From positions 1,801,989 through 1,865,988 of the forward strand of contig KL647310.1 in the NCBI GenBank assembly GCA_000727475.1: a stretch of 64,000 nt of DNA, written 5' to 3'. Of this stretch, positions 11,860-24,249 are shown one piece after another (the stretch's first letter is position 1; the number at the start of each line of letters is the position of its first letter). The DNA is from Sarcocystis neurona. Its lineage: Eukaryota; Apicomplexa; Conoidasida; Eucoccidiorida; Sarcocystidae. The position numbers and the translations under genes were made by a program. The notes beneath the pieces were generated by a model. The model was not told where the DNA came from. It made no database searches and saw nothing but the letters and a program-made list of their open reading frames with translations.

Positions 11860-14560
11860 CGCACCGTCGCAGCATCCAGCAGCAGCAAGGAGCAGCAGAA
11901 ACGGGCAGTAGAAAGAGCTACGACGGCAAGGTAAGGGCTGCAGCAGCAGCAAGGGCTGGGGCAGCAGCAGTGAAAAGAGGAGCACCCGAAGGAGCGGCAA
12001 CAACGAGAAGCAGCAGCAGCAGCAGATACCGCAGAAGCAGCAGCGAGCAGCGGCTGTGATGGCCGCGCAGCAGGAAAGCAGCAAGCAGTCACTAGCACCA
12101 GAGACACTGCACATTACGCGAAGCGGGACAAGTACATCGAGCCGCAGCCGTTCTGCGTATGTAGGAGCAGAAACGATCAGCAGCAGCAGCCAGAAGCAGC
12201 AGCGGCGAGTGACAGCAGCAACCAGTAGGAGCAGCAGCAGCCAATAGCAGTAGGAGCCAGCAGGAGCAGCAGCAGCGAGTAACAGCAGAGGCCAGTAGCA
12301 GCAGTAGCAGCAGCCGCACCCACTAGCAGGAGCAGCAGCCAGTAGCAGTGGCAGCAGCAGCCACTACCAGCGGTAGGAGCAGCCAGTGGGAGCAGCAGCC
12401 AGTAGCTGCAAAAAAGCGGAGAGAGAGAGAAGCAGCGCCAGCTGCAGCGCGCAGAGTCGCTACAGAAAGACTGCGGCAAGGCACCTTGCGAGCAGCAGCG
12501 GCTCTCCTGCAGCAACTCCACACAACAGCAAACGCAGTGGACACAGTAGACAGCAAGAAGAGAGGAACCCGTTGCTGCCGCTGCGTGTTCTGCCTATGCA
12601 GGAGTAGAGAACATGCGTAGGAGCAGGCTGCTCTGCTGTTGCTGCTGCTGGGGAAAGGAGCGGACACTGCTGCTGCTGCTGCTGCGGAAGAATGCCTGAA
12701 GAAGCCTTCCATTTTGCTGCTGCTCCTGCACCTGTTGCACTCGCTGCTCCTGCACCTGTTGTGCTGGCTGCTCCTGCAACTCTTGCTCCTGCGACTGCTC
12801 CGGCTGCTGCTACTGCACCTGCTGCGCGTATTGCATCTACCGGTGCGGTGTTGATTTTGTGTGTAGCAGCTACGGCTCTGATCGCTCGCTGCGCTGCCGC
12901 CTCTTTTTCCGTGTGAGTGCTGGTGGCGCGTTCATTCCTTCGTTCACTGGGTGTCTCAGCTGCTGGTGCTGCTGCTGGTGCTGCTGCTATCTGCCTTCTC
13001 CTGCTGCTGCTTTGTCTTCGTCTGCTGCTCTTCGTGTGCTGTCGCAGCTGCAGCTGCCGCGCGGCGTGACCGGGGGTGGTGGCACTCTCGCTGCTTTCTC
13101 GGCAGCTGCTGACGTGGAGCTCTTGCTGTTTCTCTCTCGATAAGCTGTTGCTCTTCCTCTGGGGCTGCTGCTACTCAGCTCGTTCCGATGCCGTTCGGAG
13201 TGACGTTTTGCTTCCGCCGGAGCACGCCCGCGCAGAGCCCTGATGTAGGTGAACGTTAGGTACTGTTGCAGCTGTGTGGCTGAGACGGCGCGCATGCAGA
13301 ACGACGCTGCTGCTGCTGCGTCATACGCCGGTCTTCAGGATTGACTGCTCCTCTTGCTCCTCGTGCTGCTGCCCGTAGTGCTACAACAGCTGCTATCGCT
13401 CCTGGTGCTACTGCTGCTGCCGTCGCCTGTCGACCGTCGCTGCTGTAACTGCTGCAGCGGGTGACCTTGCGAGCAGCTGAACTGTTCTCGCTACCTGTTA
13501 CCGCTTACCCTACTCGCTGCACGTCCCGCTAGCGGTGCCGCGCCAGCTGCTGCTGCTTCTCGGCCTGCTACAATAGGCGCTCTGCGCGCTCCCACTCTGT
13601 CATGTGCTGCTGCTGTCTCTGCCGGTGGTGTTGATTCTTCTGCGCAGATGACAAGTGCTGCAGCGGATCTTCACTACATGCCGGCTCCATACCACCGGCT
13701 AAGACTGCTTCTGGCTGCTGCTGCTGGCGCTGCTGCTCTGGCGCTGCTGCTCTGACGCCTCTGATCTGACGCTGCTGGCGCTGCTGCTGCTGCTGCTGGC
13801 GCTGCTGCTGACGCTGCTGCTGCTGCTGGCGCTGNNNNNNNNNNNNNNNNNNNNNNNNNNNNNNNNNNNNNNNNNNNNNNNNNNNNNNNNNNNNNNNNNN
13901 NNNNNNNNNNNNNNNNNNNNNNNNNNNNNNNNNNNNNNNNNNNNNNNNNNNNNNNNNNNNNNNNNNNNNNNNNNNNNNNNNNNNNNNNNNNNNNNNNNNN
14001 NNNNNNNNNNNNNNNNNNNNNNNNNNNNNNNNNNNNNNNNNNNNNNNNNNNNNNNNNNNNNNNNNNNNNNNNNNNNNNNNNNNNNNNNNNNNNNNNNNNN
14101 NNNNNNNNNNNNNNNNNNNNNNNNNNNNNNNNNNNNNNNNNNNNNNNNNNNNNNNNNNNNNNNNNNNNNNNNNNNNNNNNNNNNNNNNNNNNNNNNNNNN
14201 NNNNNNNNNNNNNNNNNNNNNNNNNNNNNNNNNNNNNNNNNNNNNNNNNNNNNNNNNNNNNNNNNNNNNNNNNNNNNNNNNNNNNNNNNNNNNNNNNNNN
14301 NNNNNNNNNNNNNNNNNNNNNNNNNNNNNNNNNNNNNNNNNNNNNNNNNNNNNNNNNNNNNNNNNNNNNNNNNNNNNNNNNNNNNNNNNNNNGCGCTGCT
14401 GCTGCTGCTGGCGCTGCTGCTGCTGCTGGCGCTGCTGCTGCTGCTGCTGGCGCTGCTGTTGCTGCTGGCGCTGCTGTTGCTGCTGGCGCTGCTGCTGTTG
14501 GCGCTGCTGTTGCTGACGCTGCTGCTCTGCGCTGCTGCTGCAGTTCGCTGGGGACGCAGG
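11860..14560. repeat. CAG block switching to a CTG block
   Basis: CAG-rich to about 12550, then CTG-rich on the same strand from about 12640. Between 13300 and the gap no frame longer than about 60 codons stays open, so a gene here is unlikely. Confidence 0.7.
13835..14392. other. Assembly gap (558 N) inside a CTG array
   Basis: Unknown bases flanked on both sides by GCTGCTG-type repeats (12640-14560), so the array is probably longer than the assembly shows. Confidence 0.99.
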
Positions 14561-15841
14561 CCTAGTCCTATGTTGCCTGCTGCTGTCTGTGACGTGGCAG
14601 CAGCAGCACGGCCTACTTTTGCTGCTGCAGCCTCACACTTGGTTGCAAGCCACAGGTCGAGCCAGAGCTACAGTTGCTTTCCGCTGTCCGCCTTCTTTTC
14701 CCATTTAAATGCTGCTGCGGTTTCCGCCTTATTCGCACGCTGTAAAGCCGAGAGCCACAGCTATCCGCAGGGAAGCCGCGGCAGCCCCACGTGTAATGGC
14801 AGCACCGCGGCTAGCAGCAGGAGCTGCAGCAGCAGACACAGCAAAAATTCCGAAGACAGCGGCTGCAGCTGCAACAGTAGCAGCAGCGGCAGTACCAGCA
14901 AAAGCTGCCGTAACAGGAGCAGTAGTAAGGAATACCGCGACAGCTACTCAAGCACACACCCACGCAGAAGAAGCAGCAGCAGCAGCAACAGTGGAAACTG
15001 CTGCAGCAAGATCACCCACATCGGCAGCAGCTTTGCAAGCATAGGCTCCTCACCTGGCTTCAGCACGTCATGCGGCAGCAGCGGCAGCCGCTGGAACAGC
15101 AGGAGCAGCTGCCGTCGGAGCAGATCTTCGCACGACGGTCAGCCTTGCAGTCAAGCAGGAAGTCAGAAAGACAGCAGTTGTCGTAGCCGGACCACGTTCG
15201 TGAACAGTCTTCGGAAGAGCAGCCACAGCAGCGGAAGCGGCGGGTGCTGCAGCAGTGCTTTGCTTTGCGGGAGCTGCGGTCGAGGTAGGCTGCACGAGGT
15301 GAGAAGTGATTTCTACAGGTCGCTAGGGAGCAGCAGAAGTGGGAGACGCTTGCGAGTGCGTGGACTGGCGTCACCAAGAAGCAGCAGCAGCAGCCACACA
15401 GGTCTTTCTGCTTGGGAGAGCTGCACTAGATGTTTTTGTCTCGTGTGCTTCGGTCTTTCGAGCGGAAAGGAGCTCTTCTGCTGTGTTTCTTCATGGCGCA
15501 GCAGCAGCAGCAATGTAGTTACGCGCAGATGCGGCGGACAGGGCAGGAGCCATCCCTGTTCGAGTGGAAGGGACAGCAGCAGCTGCTGCGACGGTCGCCC
15601 GACGGAGTACAGCCACGGCAGGCGCAGCAGCAGTCGCGACAGCCAAGGCAGCAGGAACAGCGAGAACAGCAGCACCCGGTGCGAGCGTTCGTTCCGTATA
15701 AGCAGCTGCAGCAGTCAGCTGAGCAGCAGCAGTCAGGTGAGCAGCAGCAGTCAGATGAGCAGCAGCACCTCGAGCGAGAACAGCAGACGAATGCTCAGCA
15801 ACGTCCGGTGCCTAGGAACGGTGGCCGCCGCAGCAGATAAA

Positions 15842-18800
15842 AGAAGCTGCTGCTGGTGCGGCAGCCGCCTGCCGCAAGTGTTGCCGCCCTGGCTGGAGCC
15901 GTGGCTGCTGCAGGTGGAGAAGCTTCTGTGCGCTGCTGTGTCTCCCTCTGCAGCTGCTGGCCAACGTTTGCTGGCACGGGACACTGCTGCAGCAGCAGGA
16001 GGACTGACGAGTCTGCGTGACACGGGAGCTGCAGCAGGTCGCGCGGCTGCAGAAGGAGCAGCAGGAGCAGCTCGGCGGCCACACCCGGCTGTTGTTCTCT
16101 CCTTTTGTGAGCAGCTCGCGGCTGCAGCACCTCTAGCGCGGCAAGCCTGCAGCTGCTGTCAAATACGTGCTGCTGCCGCGTGGCTCGCTGCTGCTCGATG
16201 TATCCGCTGTCACCTCCTCGCACCTGCTGCAGCAGCAGCAGGTAGCAGGCAAGGCAAAGGACGAGAGAGTACCTTCTGGGCCGATGCCTCTTCTCTTCGC
16301 AGACCTTCACTTTCTGCTGGTAGTGCAGCAGCAAGGGTCTGCTTCGCTCAAGCTTCTGCTATAGCCGCCGCTCCTGCTGAGCCTCCCCATGTGGCTCAAG
16401 CTGCTACTGGTGGTTGGAGAGTTGCTGCTGCTCTTGAGTTCGGTGGCGCTGCTGCAGGACCTGCTGCGCTTCAGGCGGTTGCTGTTGCTGCTGCTGCAGA
16501 AGAAGCAGAGTATGTCGATTGTCAGCAGAGGACTGCTACTGTGCAGCTGTGGGGAGATGATTTGTGCGTACGTACAGCGCTGCGGCTGCTGTCGCTGTTT
16601 GCACGTAGTGACTGTGTTAGCAAGCAGTTACAGCAGCTCTACGTTGGCCAGCAGCAGCAGCAGCAGTTCTACTGTAAGCATTTGCAGCGTTCTAACGAGC
16701 AGCAGCAGCAACAGATCGGTCGGCAGGTGGAGCAGGAGCCCTACGAGGAGCAGCAGCAGCAGCGGGTCTGTCGGCAGGTGGAACAGCAGCCCTACGACGA
16801 ACAGGAGCAGCCGCAGGTCTGTGGACAGGTGCAGCAACAGCGTTCCCACGGGCAGCAGCAGCAGCAGCTTCGGCACTGGCAGCATGAAGTTACCGATGAT
16901 GATGCGCAGCAGCAGCAGCAGCACGTCCTCCAACAGCCGTGCTGCGGTCCACCCTGCGAAACGCACACGCCAAAGGCCTCTGCTGCACAGCAGCCGAAGC
17001 GCAGGCAACAGCAGCAGCAACGCACACAGAAACAACTTAACAGGCAGCAGCAGACTCCGCAACAGCAGTGGATGCGTCACCTACAGATAAAGCGGCAGCT
17101 GGAAAGGCAGGAGAGCGTGCAGCAACAGAGATTTCCCGTGAAGGCACAGCCGACAGGGACAGATGAGCAGGAGGCCAGGAGGCAGCAGACGGAGGTCTCA
17201 AACGGCGGTGGGGTGAAGCCCGACAGTGACTGCGTTGTGCAGCAGCAGCTGCTGCTGTTGCACCAGTTTATTCATGAACGAGCGGCGGTGCTGCATACGC
17301 TTCTTCACTACGCTGCTGCAATGAGGCAACGCCAGTCTGCAGGTGTACCAATGTCTACGGAAGGAGCGGCAGCAAGTGGCTTTGCGGCTGCAGCCGCGCG
17401 TGCACGCTTCACTACCGAAGAGCTCGTCGACTTCATTGAGGTGTACGTACACCTGAGCAAACACCCAGAACTGCTGACGTTCCCCACAGCACGTGCAGCA
17501 TACGAACGAATACCCGGTCACGCAGAGGATGAAGCTGCAGCAGAGCTAGCCACAGCTGCAGCAACAGCACGTGCAGAAGACGCTCCAAAAGCGCGTGTAC
17601 TCACGGCTGCACGGGCAGCCGAGGGCGAGGGGACAGCAGATACTGTTGCAGCAGAGGAAGCAACAGCGACTGCAGCATCTGAAGAGGCAACTGCAGCTGG
17701 GGCAGCAGAAGACGCGACTGCAGATGCAGAAGCAACAGCAGCAGAAACCACAGATGCAGCTGTCACAGCAGCAGCAACCGCAGATATAGCAGCAGCACCT
17801 GCAGCAAGAGTAACAGCAGCCCCGTCAGCAGGTGAGGCAGCAGCAGATGTAGCAGCACAAGAAGCAGCAGCGACAGATGGAGGAGCAGGAAGCGCAGAAG
17901 AAGACTTAGCAACCGCAGCAGACAGAGCCGTGTGGGTCTCGTCAGCCGGGCGCCCTGCTGCAGCAACACCAGCAGCACTGCCATTTTTATTTGAGGAGGA
18001 CGCTTCTGTAGCAGCGAGAGGCCCATCGCCAGCAACAGCAACGGCTGCTGTGCGAGGAAGTAGAAACGTGTACGATAGTTCGTGGGGAACGGTGAATTTT
18101 CCGCGTGTGGGGTGTCGGACAGCGACGCAGAATGAGGAGGACGGCGGAACGGATAGTGCAACTGCTGCTGCTTCCTCAGCTGGGCCTGCTGCTGTTTCGC
18201 CAGGCCTTTTTACTGGCGTCGATTTCGTCGAAAGAGCCGCTGCTGCTGCTGCTGAGCGCTCTGCTGCAGCATTCTCGCCAGCTCCACTCGTGGCCTGTGA
18301 CCCTCCCGTTACTTCGAGTTCTGCTGCTGCCGCTGCTCCTGCTGTTAATACGCATCGTCCGGCCGCTGCTCTTGTTTCTCTGACTTCCCGTGCTGCAGCC
18401 TTTCCTGGTGACCGTGGGGTCGCTGCTGCTGTTGCTGCTGCTTCTTTGTATTGTACTTGTGGTGGCATTACTGCTGCAGTGGCGTGCGCAGCTGACGAGG
18501 AGGCGCGCTGCTGGGGACCGCATCAAGAAGACACTGGAGATGTGACTTCGGGGAACTTTTTCCTGCTTTATAAACAACTTCTCTATGAGATGATTTTCCA
18601 CGCCGTGCTGCCGAGTGCCTCCGCAGACGTTCTGCAGGTGTCTGTACACCCCACTTACGCTGTAAAGACAGCGCGTTTAAATCTGTCGCAGCTCGTTCGT
18701 CTTCTCTCTGCTTTCCCTCTTCCCGCAGATAATCCTCCCACGCCTCTCCCCAATTTCTCGGCAGCTCTCCCCTCTCCACCTGTCTTTTCTCTGACCTCTC

Positions 18801-19345
18801 CCGCTTCTTCTTCTTCTTTTGCTTCTCTTTCTTCTTCACAGATTGTAGCTCCCTGCTGCTCTTCTTTTTTGTCGTCTCCTAGCCGTGCGCTGCGGTGTAC
18901 GTGTAGTCCTTTTGCTTCTTCTGGGTGTCCTCCTCCGCCTTCACACTCGTTTCACCGCTCTTCTCTTCGGTCTTCTCCCTCTTCCTTCTCGTCTGCTGTA
19001 CCCCCACCTGAGGCTGCAGCACCTCCCGCGTTCTCTGCTGCTAGAGGCTCTGGTACTCACGCAGCAGCAGGACGAACCGCAGCAGAAGGCAGCTGTCACT
19101 GGTCTGCTGCTGCTGCCGCAGCCTCGCGTACGAGTCACACACAGGAGAAGAAAAGCAGCAGAGCATGCAGCAGCGTGCCGCTGCCGGTCCCGCAGGAGTT
19201 GCTGCTGCTGCTGTTGTCGCAGCTCCAGCTGCACGGCGCATCTTCTTTAGAAACCGCAGCAGAGGTGGCTGCTGCTGCGCGGCTGCTGGCTGCCAATGCA
19301 CCGTCCCTTGTGCGTCGCCCCAACAGAAGAAGCCAGCTTCAAATA
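15842..19345 (+). CDS. Large RAP/FASTK-like helical-repeat protein, N-terminal block
   Basis: One frame stays open from about 14459; the part from 15842 has helix-like composition between homopolymers. Visible pieces: PPWLEPWLLQVEKLLCAAV, LCVRTALRLLSLFARSDC, TTEELVDFIEVYVHLSKHPE, then a long Ala-rich stretch, FFLLYKQLLYEMIFHAVLP and TARLNLSQLVRLLSAF. Such short amphipathic helix units are typical of RAP/FASTK-like organellar RNA-binding proteins, which are numerous in apicomplexans; the assignment is by style, not by a diagnostic motif. Pyrimidine-rich tracts at 18775-18840 and 18870-19015 suggest introns inside the frame. The block ends at ATA|GTAGGT, phase 0, and joins the exon at 20603. 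The true start is unknown, and the frame used between 14459 and 15842 is unclear because a parallel poly-Ala frame (14709-15044) is open too. Confidence 0.45.
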
Positions 19346-20602
19346 GTAGGTCTCTTCCCATATATATGTATATGTATACGTGCACACGCGCCCGGAAATG
19401 AGTGAAACTGTCCCAATGAATGAAACTGTGTCAGACGTTGGAAGACTATTCGGTTTTTGCGTGCGCTGACCCTTGCGAAACACTGCGCACCCAGTTTTCC
19501 GCGGGCGAATATAAGCAGCGTCTACTTATGTGTATGTATACACGTAGATATATATTTATATTCATGAATAACTACATATATATACACACATATATATATA
19601 CATATACTTATTTGTGTACTTACATGTGTGTGTGTGTGTCTCTCTCTCTGTATATATATATATATATATATATGCTTCTATGTGTGTATCCCTCTGTAAA
19701 ATAATGGACCTACCTGCGTGCGCATGCGTGTGTCCCTCCTTGTACGCACACGTACACAGGTGGAGTTTAACATCTGTTCATATGGAGTTATGGATGCATG
19801 CGTTGAAGCATGCCAACAAACAAATATACTCTTCGAGCCTGCAGCGCTTTGTGGATGGCACCGCATGCACAGGACACTCCACTTTTCTCCTGCATGCAGT
19901 TGTTTGTACTCCCCAGAATTTTTCCTGTATAAAGAAATACACAGACTTTCGTATTCGTGTATATGCGTGCCATCGACTCATATATATGTGCGTGTACAAA
20001 CACGTGCGTATACGTCTATATATGGATGTACACAGCTTCAGATACAAGTGTGTTCCTTTCCAAATCTGTGTGTCTTATACGGAGTAAACATCTCTATATA
20101 TATGCGTCTGTTTACACATAAACACACACTCGACCAAATGTGTGTATATATGTGTATACGCTGGAGTGTGTGTATGTATGCATGCATGTATGTATGTTAT
20201 GTACGCATGCATGTATGCATGTGTATATCTCTGTACGGATGTATAAATGTGTGTGTGTATGTGTGTGTGCGTATACTTGCATGTTGTTGGGTAGGCCTTC
20301 GAAGTTACTGGAGACGAACTCCTCATTAACCCCCTACGCACATATATATATATATATATGTACACACCTATGCATACACAAACACATGTACACGGATGTA
20401 AACGTAGGTATACTATGCCGTGTATAAAGACCTATTTGTATATATATATATATATATATTTATATATGTATGTATTCGCATATGGGTACACACTAATCAA
20501 ATACATGTATATATATATCTATATTTCTACGCTGGACTGTGTGTTTGTGCACATGTGTACGTATGTGTGTGTGAATGTGTATATTTGCGTGCTGCCGGGC
20601 AG
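19346..20602 (+). other. Intron of the RAP-like gene with duplicated acceptor
   Basis: 1257 bp from GTAGGT to GGGCAG, phase 0, made of (TA)n, (TG)n and TGCATG-type repeats. About 308 bp before the real acceptor, a copy at 20260-20330 ends in GGGTAG and continues with codons AFEVTGDEL, matching exon start AFDVIGEEL. Confidence 0.6.
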
Positions 20603-20640
20603 GCCTTTGACGTTATCGGGGAAGAGCTGGAGTACCGCGT
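20260..20640 (+). repeat. 308-bp tandem duplication containing a splice acceptor and exon start
   Basis: Positions 20294/20295 and 20602/20603 are equivalent AG|GCC junctions. The flanks match on the intron side (TGTGTG, TATACTTGC/TATATTTGC, TGCCGGG/TGTTGGG) and on the exon side for nine codons with conservative changes. Confidence 0.75.
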
Positions 20641-23507
20641 CGACGAGCTCTGCGGAGCGTTCGACACCCTCCCATCGGCAGCAGCAGCAGCAGCCATACC
20701 AACAACAGCAGCAGGGTCACCTACAGCAGGGTCGGCAGCAGTATCCTCGGCCCTAGCCACACGAGCAACGTCCGTTTCAGCAGCGACCGCAACGGCAGCC
20801 GCAGCCGCGCCACCAGCAGCCGCACCAGCACCAGCAGCCGCCGGAACAGCAGCAGCAGCGTCCTCAGACGCAGCAGCGCAAGTTGGCAGAGACAGAGAAG
20901 AAAGGGGAGGATCCGGAGGATTTTCAGAGTCAACAGCGGCGAGGAATTCAGCAGCATCAGCGGCCATCAGCGTCGTCAAGGCCTTTGCAGATGCAGCCGT
21001 CGTTCCCCACCGGGGGTTTCTTGAAGCCCTGTGCGACTACCTGCTCTCCCCAGTGCCGCAAGACAGCAGCCCCTGCATGTCGCAGGACAGCAGCAGTGCC
21101 TGCATGCCGCAGCCGCAGGAGGAGGAGGAGAAGTCTGGCGACTGGCAAGGGGGAACCCAGGAGAAGAAGAAGAAACAACAGCAGCAGCGGAGACAGCAAC
21201 ACCGTTCCGAGCAGGAGGCGTTGTCTGGTGTCGAGCAGAGCCAGACGCAGCAGCAAAAGGTAGCCTATCTGCACCAAGCCAAGCACCGCAGCAGAGAGCA
21301 GCCGGAAGCAGGAGGACACCTGCGAGAGACTGAGTCGCACTGGCAGAGAAACAGCTTTGAGCTCTCGCACAGCCAGGCACAGCAGCAGGCAGCAATGAAC
21401 GAGCAGGAGAAGACAGGAGAAGAAGACGAGATGCCGCACAAGCGGAAGCAGCCTCAAGGGGCGTTTCTCCTGACATGCAGCCCCTCGGAAAACTCAGGCC
21501 ACCCGCCGACGCCGGAACAGCTGCAACTTTTCAAACGGCGTCCACAGGAGCAACAGGAGCAGCAGCAGCAGCAGGTCGGCGAGGAGCAGCAGGTAAGCGA
21601 GGAGCCGCACCGGAGACAGCGGGACGAGCAGGTGCGGGCAAGGCAATTGCGCGAGCAGGACGCCGCGGAGAGGCTGCAGCGCACTGCAGCGCGAGGGGCA
21701 GCAGCCACAGGAATTGCCTATCGCTTGCAGGGCTACTGTAACAACCAGCAGCAACAGCAAGAACTGTTTCTCCCATCCGGCAGTTCTACGGGGAAGGAGG
21801 GAGGATTCCACCGACAAAATTTGGGGGAGGGTGCGGGAAAGACGGAGAACGAGGAGAGCAGCTCTGGAATGGACTTGCAAATTGCCAAGTGGGCTCCTGC
21901 AGAAGTGCTACTGCTGTTGCAGCAACTTTGCCGCCTGCGGGTGTACCCAGAGCAGCTGCTGCGATTCTTCTGGTGGTCCTGCTGTAACGATAGCTGCACG
22001 AAACAGCCGTCCGCAGGAAACCCCGCAGCAGCTGCGCCTTCCCCCGCCCCAACAGCAGCAGCAGCGTTTCGAAAAGAAGCAGCGGCACCAACAAAGACGA
22101 CGACGGAAAGCGTCAGAGTCGCAGCAGCTACCCCGCCTGTGTCAGCCCCAGCGCAGCACTTGGTGACGGGCGCAGAGGGTGATGCAGACGCAGTAGAACG
22201 GCACCGGCGTGATGCGGCAGCCAGCCGCCTAGCACCGAGGGGGACGCAGGAGCCCCAGCAACAGCAGCAGCGACAACAGCAGCAACGACAACAGCAGCAT
22301 TCAGAACACCAGCAGCAGTCAGAACAACAGCACCAGCGGCAGCAGCAACGGAAGCAGCAGAAAGAAGAGGGAGAGGAACAGCAGCGTCGATTTGCTCCCG
22401 AAGGGGAGGGACGTACCTGCCGTACACTAGATCAAACAGAATTACAGCGACACTCCATTCCTCTCTTCTTATCTGCATGCACCCCAGAGAATCTGCTGAC
22501 GCTCCTTCACTTGGCTGCCTTCGCCAAGACTCATCCGGAGGCAGGGCTGCAGAAGGTTATTCCTGCTGCAGCACGTCGACTTGCGATCATGTGCTTCGCT
22601 GCCTGTGCCGCTTCTAGTTTCCCTGCCGTCTCTGCATCTTCAGTTCTCTGTGTTTCTCCTGCTCTCTCTGAGGCCCCTGTTGTCTTTGCAGCCGCTGCTG
22701 TCTCTGCTGCTGCTGCTGCCAGTTGTGGCGCCAGTGCGAAGACGGCTGCTGCTGCTGCTGGGGCTGCACCGTCGGACAAGCGCCGCGGGCTGCAGCAGCA
22801 GCAAGCAGCTCCGCAGGAGCAGCAGCAGCCGAGATCAGTACACGGCGACAATCCGCAGAAGCTGATACGTGGTCTTCAGCAGCAGCAGCAGATGGATGGG
22901 ACGCAGCGGCAACAGCAGACGTGTTACAGCAAAGAGTTGCAGCAACTGTCAGCAGAGGCGCTAGGGAGCCTCTGCGAAGCTCTGGTGGCTCTGCCTCCTC
23001 TCACTGCTGCAGATCTGGTCTACACGAAAGTGCCGCAGAGAAGTGCGAGCAGCACCTGCAGCAGCAGGAACTGCAGTTTTTACAGTGGCAACATTAACAG
23101 CAGCTACAGTAGAAGCAGCTTCAGCAGCAACAGCTCAGGTAGCAGCAATTTTTCAGATACGCGTGCGCTGCGCTTCTCGAGTTCGACCGAAGGATACAGC
23201 AGCAGCAGCGTTCAGAACCAGGAAAAATGTCGAGGAGGGGCCGCGGTCTTTCTCTCGCGTGTTGGAGCAGTAGCAGCGAGACCTGAGGAGCTGTTGCTGC
23301 GTGCAGGCTCGTTTGCTTCACTTGGCGAGGAGGGGTGCCCGATAGCGTGTGGCAGTGCAGCAGCAGTCGCAAGAACAAAAGCAGCAGCGGGTTTAGAACA
23401 AAGAGCCTGCTGCTCTTGTAGAACTGTGGGAACATTTGGCTGCTGCTTTGTGCCGGAGAACCTGCTGGAGCAAATGCCGCTCAAGCAACTCTCCTGCTTT
23501 GCAACGG
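20603..23507 (+). CDS. RAP/FASTK-like protein, central exon block
   Basis: Follows GCCGGGCAG and begins AFDVIGEELEYRVDELCGAF, in phase with the block ending at 19345. Gln- and Ala-rich spacers separate repeated helical units: AKWAPAEVLLLLQQLCRLRV, SACTPENLLTLLHLAAFAKT, LSAEALGSLCEALVALPPL, and MPLKQLSCFATG. The pattern x-L/P-x-E/A-A-L-x-x-L-x-x-A-L recurs, as in FASTK/RAP or octotricopeptide-like repeats. It ends in phase 1 before GTCTTT; the following 91 bp are pyrimidine-rich and end GTGCAG at 23598. A second pyrimidine-rich stretch (about 22618-22693) may hide another intron. Function in organellar RNA metabolism is an inference from fold style only. Confidence 0.5.
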
Positions 23508-23598
23508 GTCTTTTGCTCCACTCTCCTTGCTTGCCTTTTCCTTCTGTTCCTGTTTCTGCGTTTTCGACTGCTGCTGGCGCCTCTGCGTCTGCGTGCAG

Positions 23599-23690
23599 CT
23601 CATTACCCGCATGCAGAGAAGGCACTCATGCGTCGCCTGATGCAGCCGTTCCTGTTACTATTTCCGCGGAGGGCACTACTGTCGCTGCAG
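23599..23690 (+). CDS. RAP/FASTK-like protein, short exon
   Basis: 92 nt after TCTGCGTGCAG, encoding HYPHAEKALMRRLMQPFLLL and FPRRALLSLQ, then donor GTACTG. Joined in phase to the upstream exon it restores a continuous helical stretch (QLSCFAT-A-HYPHAEKALM). Between 23691 and about 24200 the frame is unresolved, but LSPAALSQLRQIVFLR can be read at 23869-23916 and fits the same repeat pattern. Confidence 0.45.
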
Positions 23691-24249
23691 GTACTGCTGC
23701 CGCTGACTCGAGGAGTGCTGCTTTATCTGCTACTGCGCATGCTTCTGCTTTATGACTGCTTTGCCTGTGCCTCACAAGTAGAAGTAGTAGTGTTGTTCTG
23801 ATTAATTCTGCTGTTGCCGATGGTGTCTGGCTGCCCCACTAATTCGTGCTGCTCCCACGTAGGCCGTGGCCTGTCACCCGCTGCTCTTTCTCAGCTGCGA
23901 CAGATAGTCTTCTTGCGCTAGAGTGTGTGCGGCTGCTGCTGCTTGTTGACCTAGGGCTGCTGTTCTTCAGATACTGCAGCTGCTGCTGTAAAGACTCTCC
24001 TGCCTTTGGCGCCACCTGCGTCCCTGTTGCTGCTCTTCTGTTTGGCGCTGCCGGGATCCCTGCTGCCTAAGTCGGTGCCGTCCAACACGTTCGACTCCTG
24101 CTACAGCGCAGGCGACGCTCGTGAAACTCAGAAGCCCCTGCTGATTTTGCTGCTTCAGTTCTCCCTGCTGCCTCCCCGGTGCCCTTGCTGTGGCTGTTTC
24201 TGCAGGTTTCGACCGCCTTCTTTGGTCAGCGCCAGGCAGCAGCGGCAGC

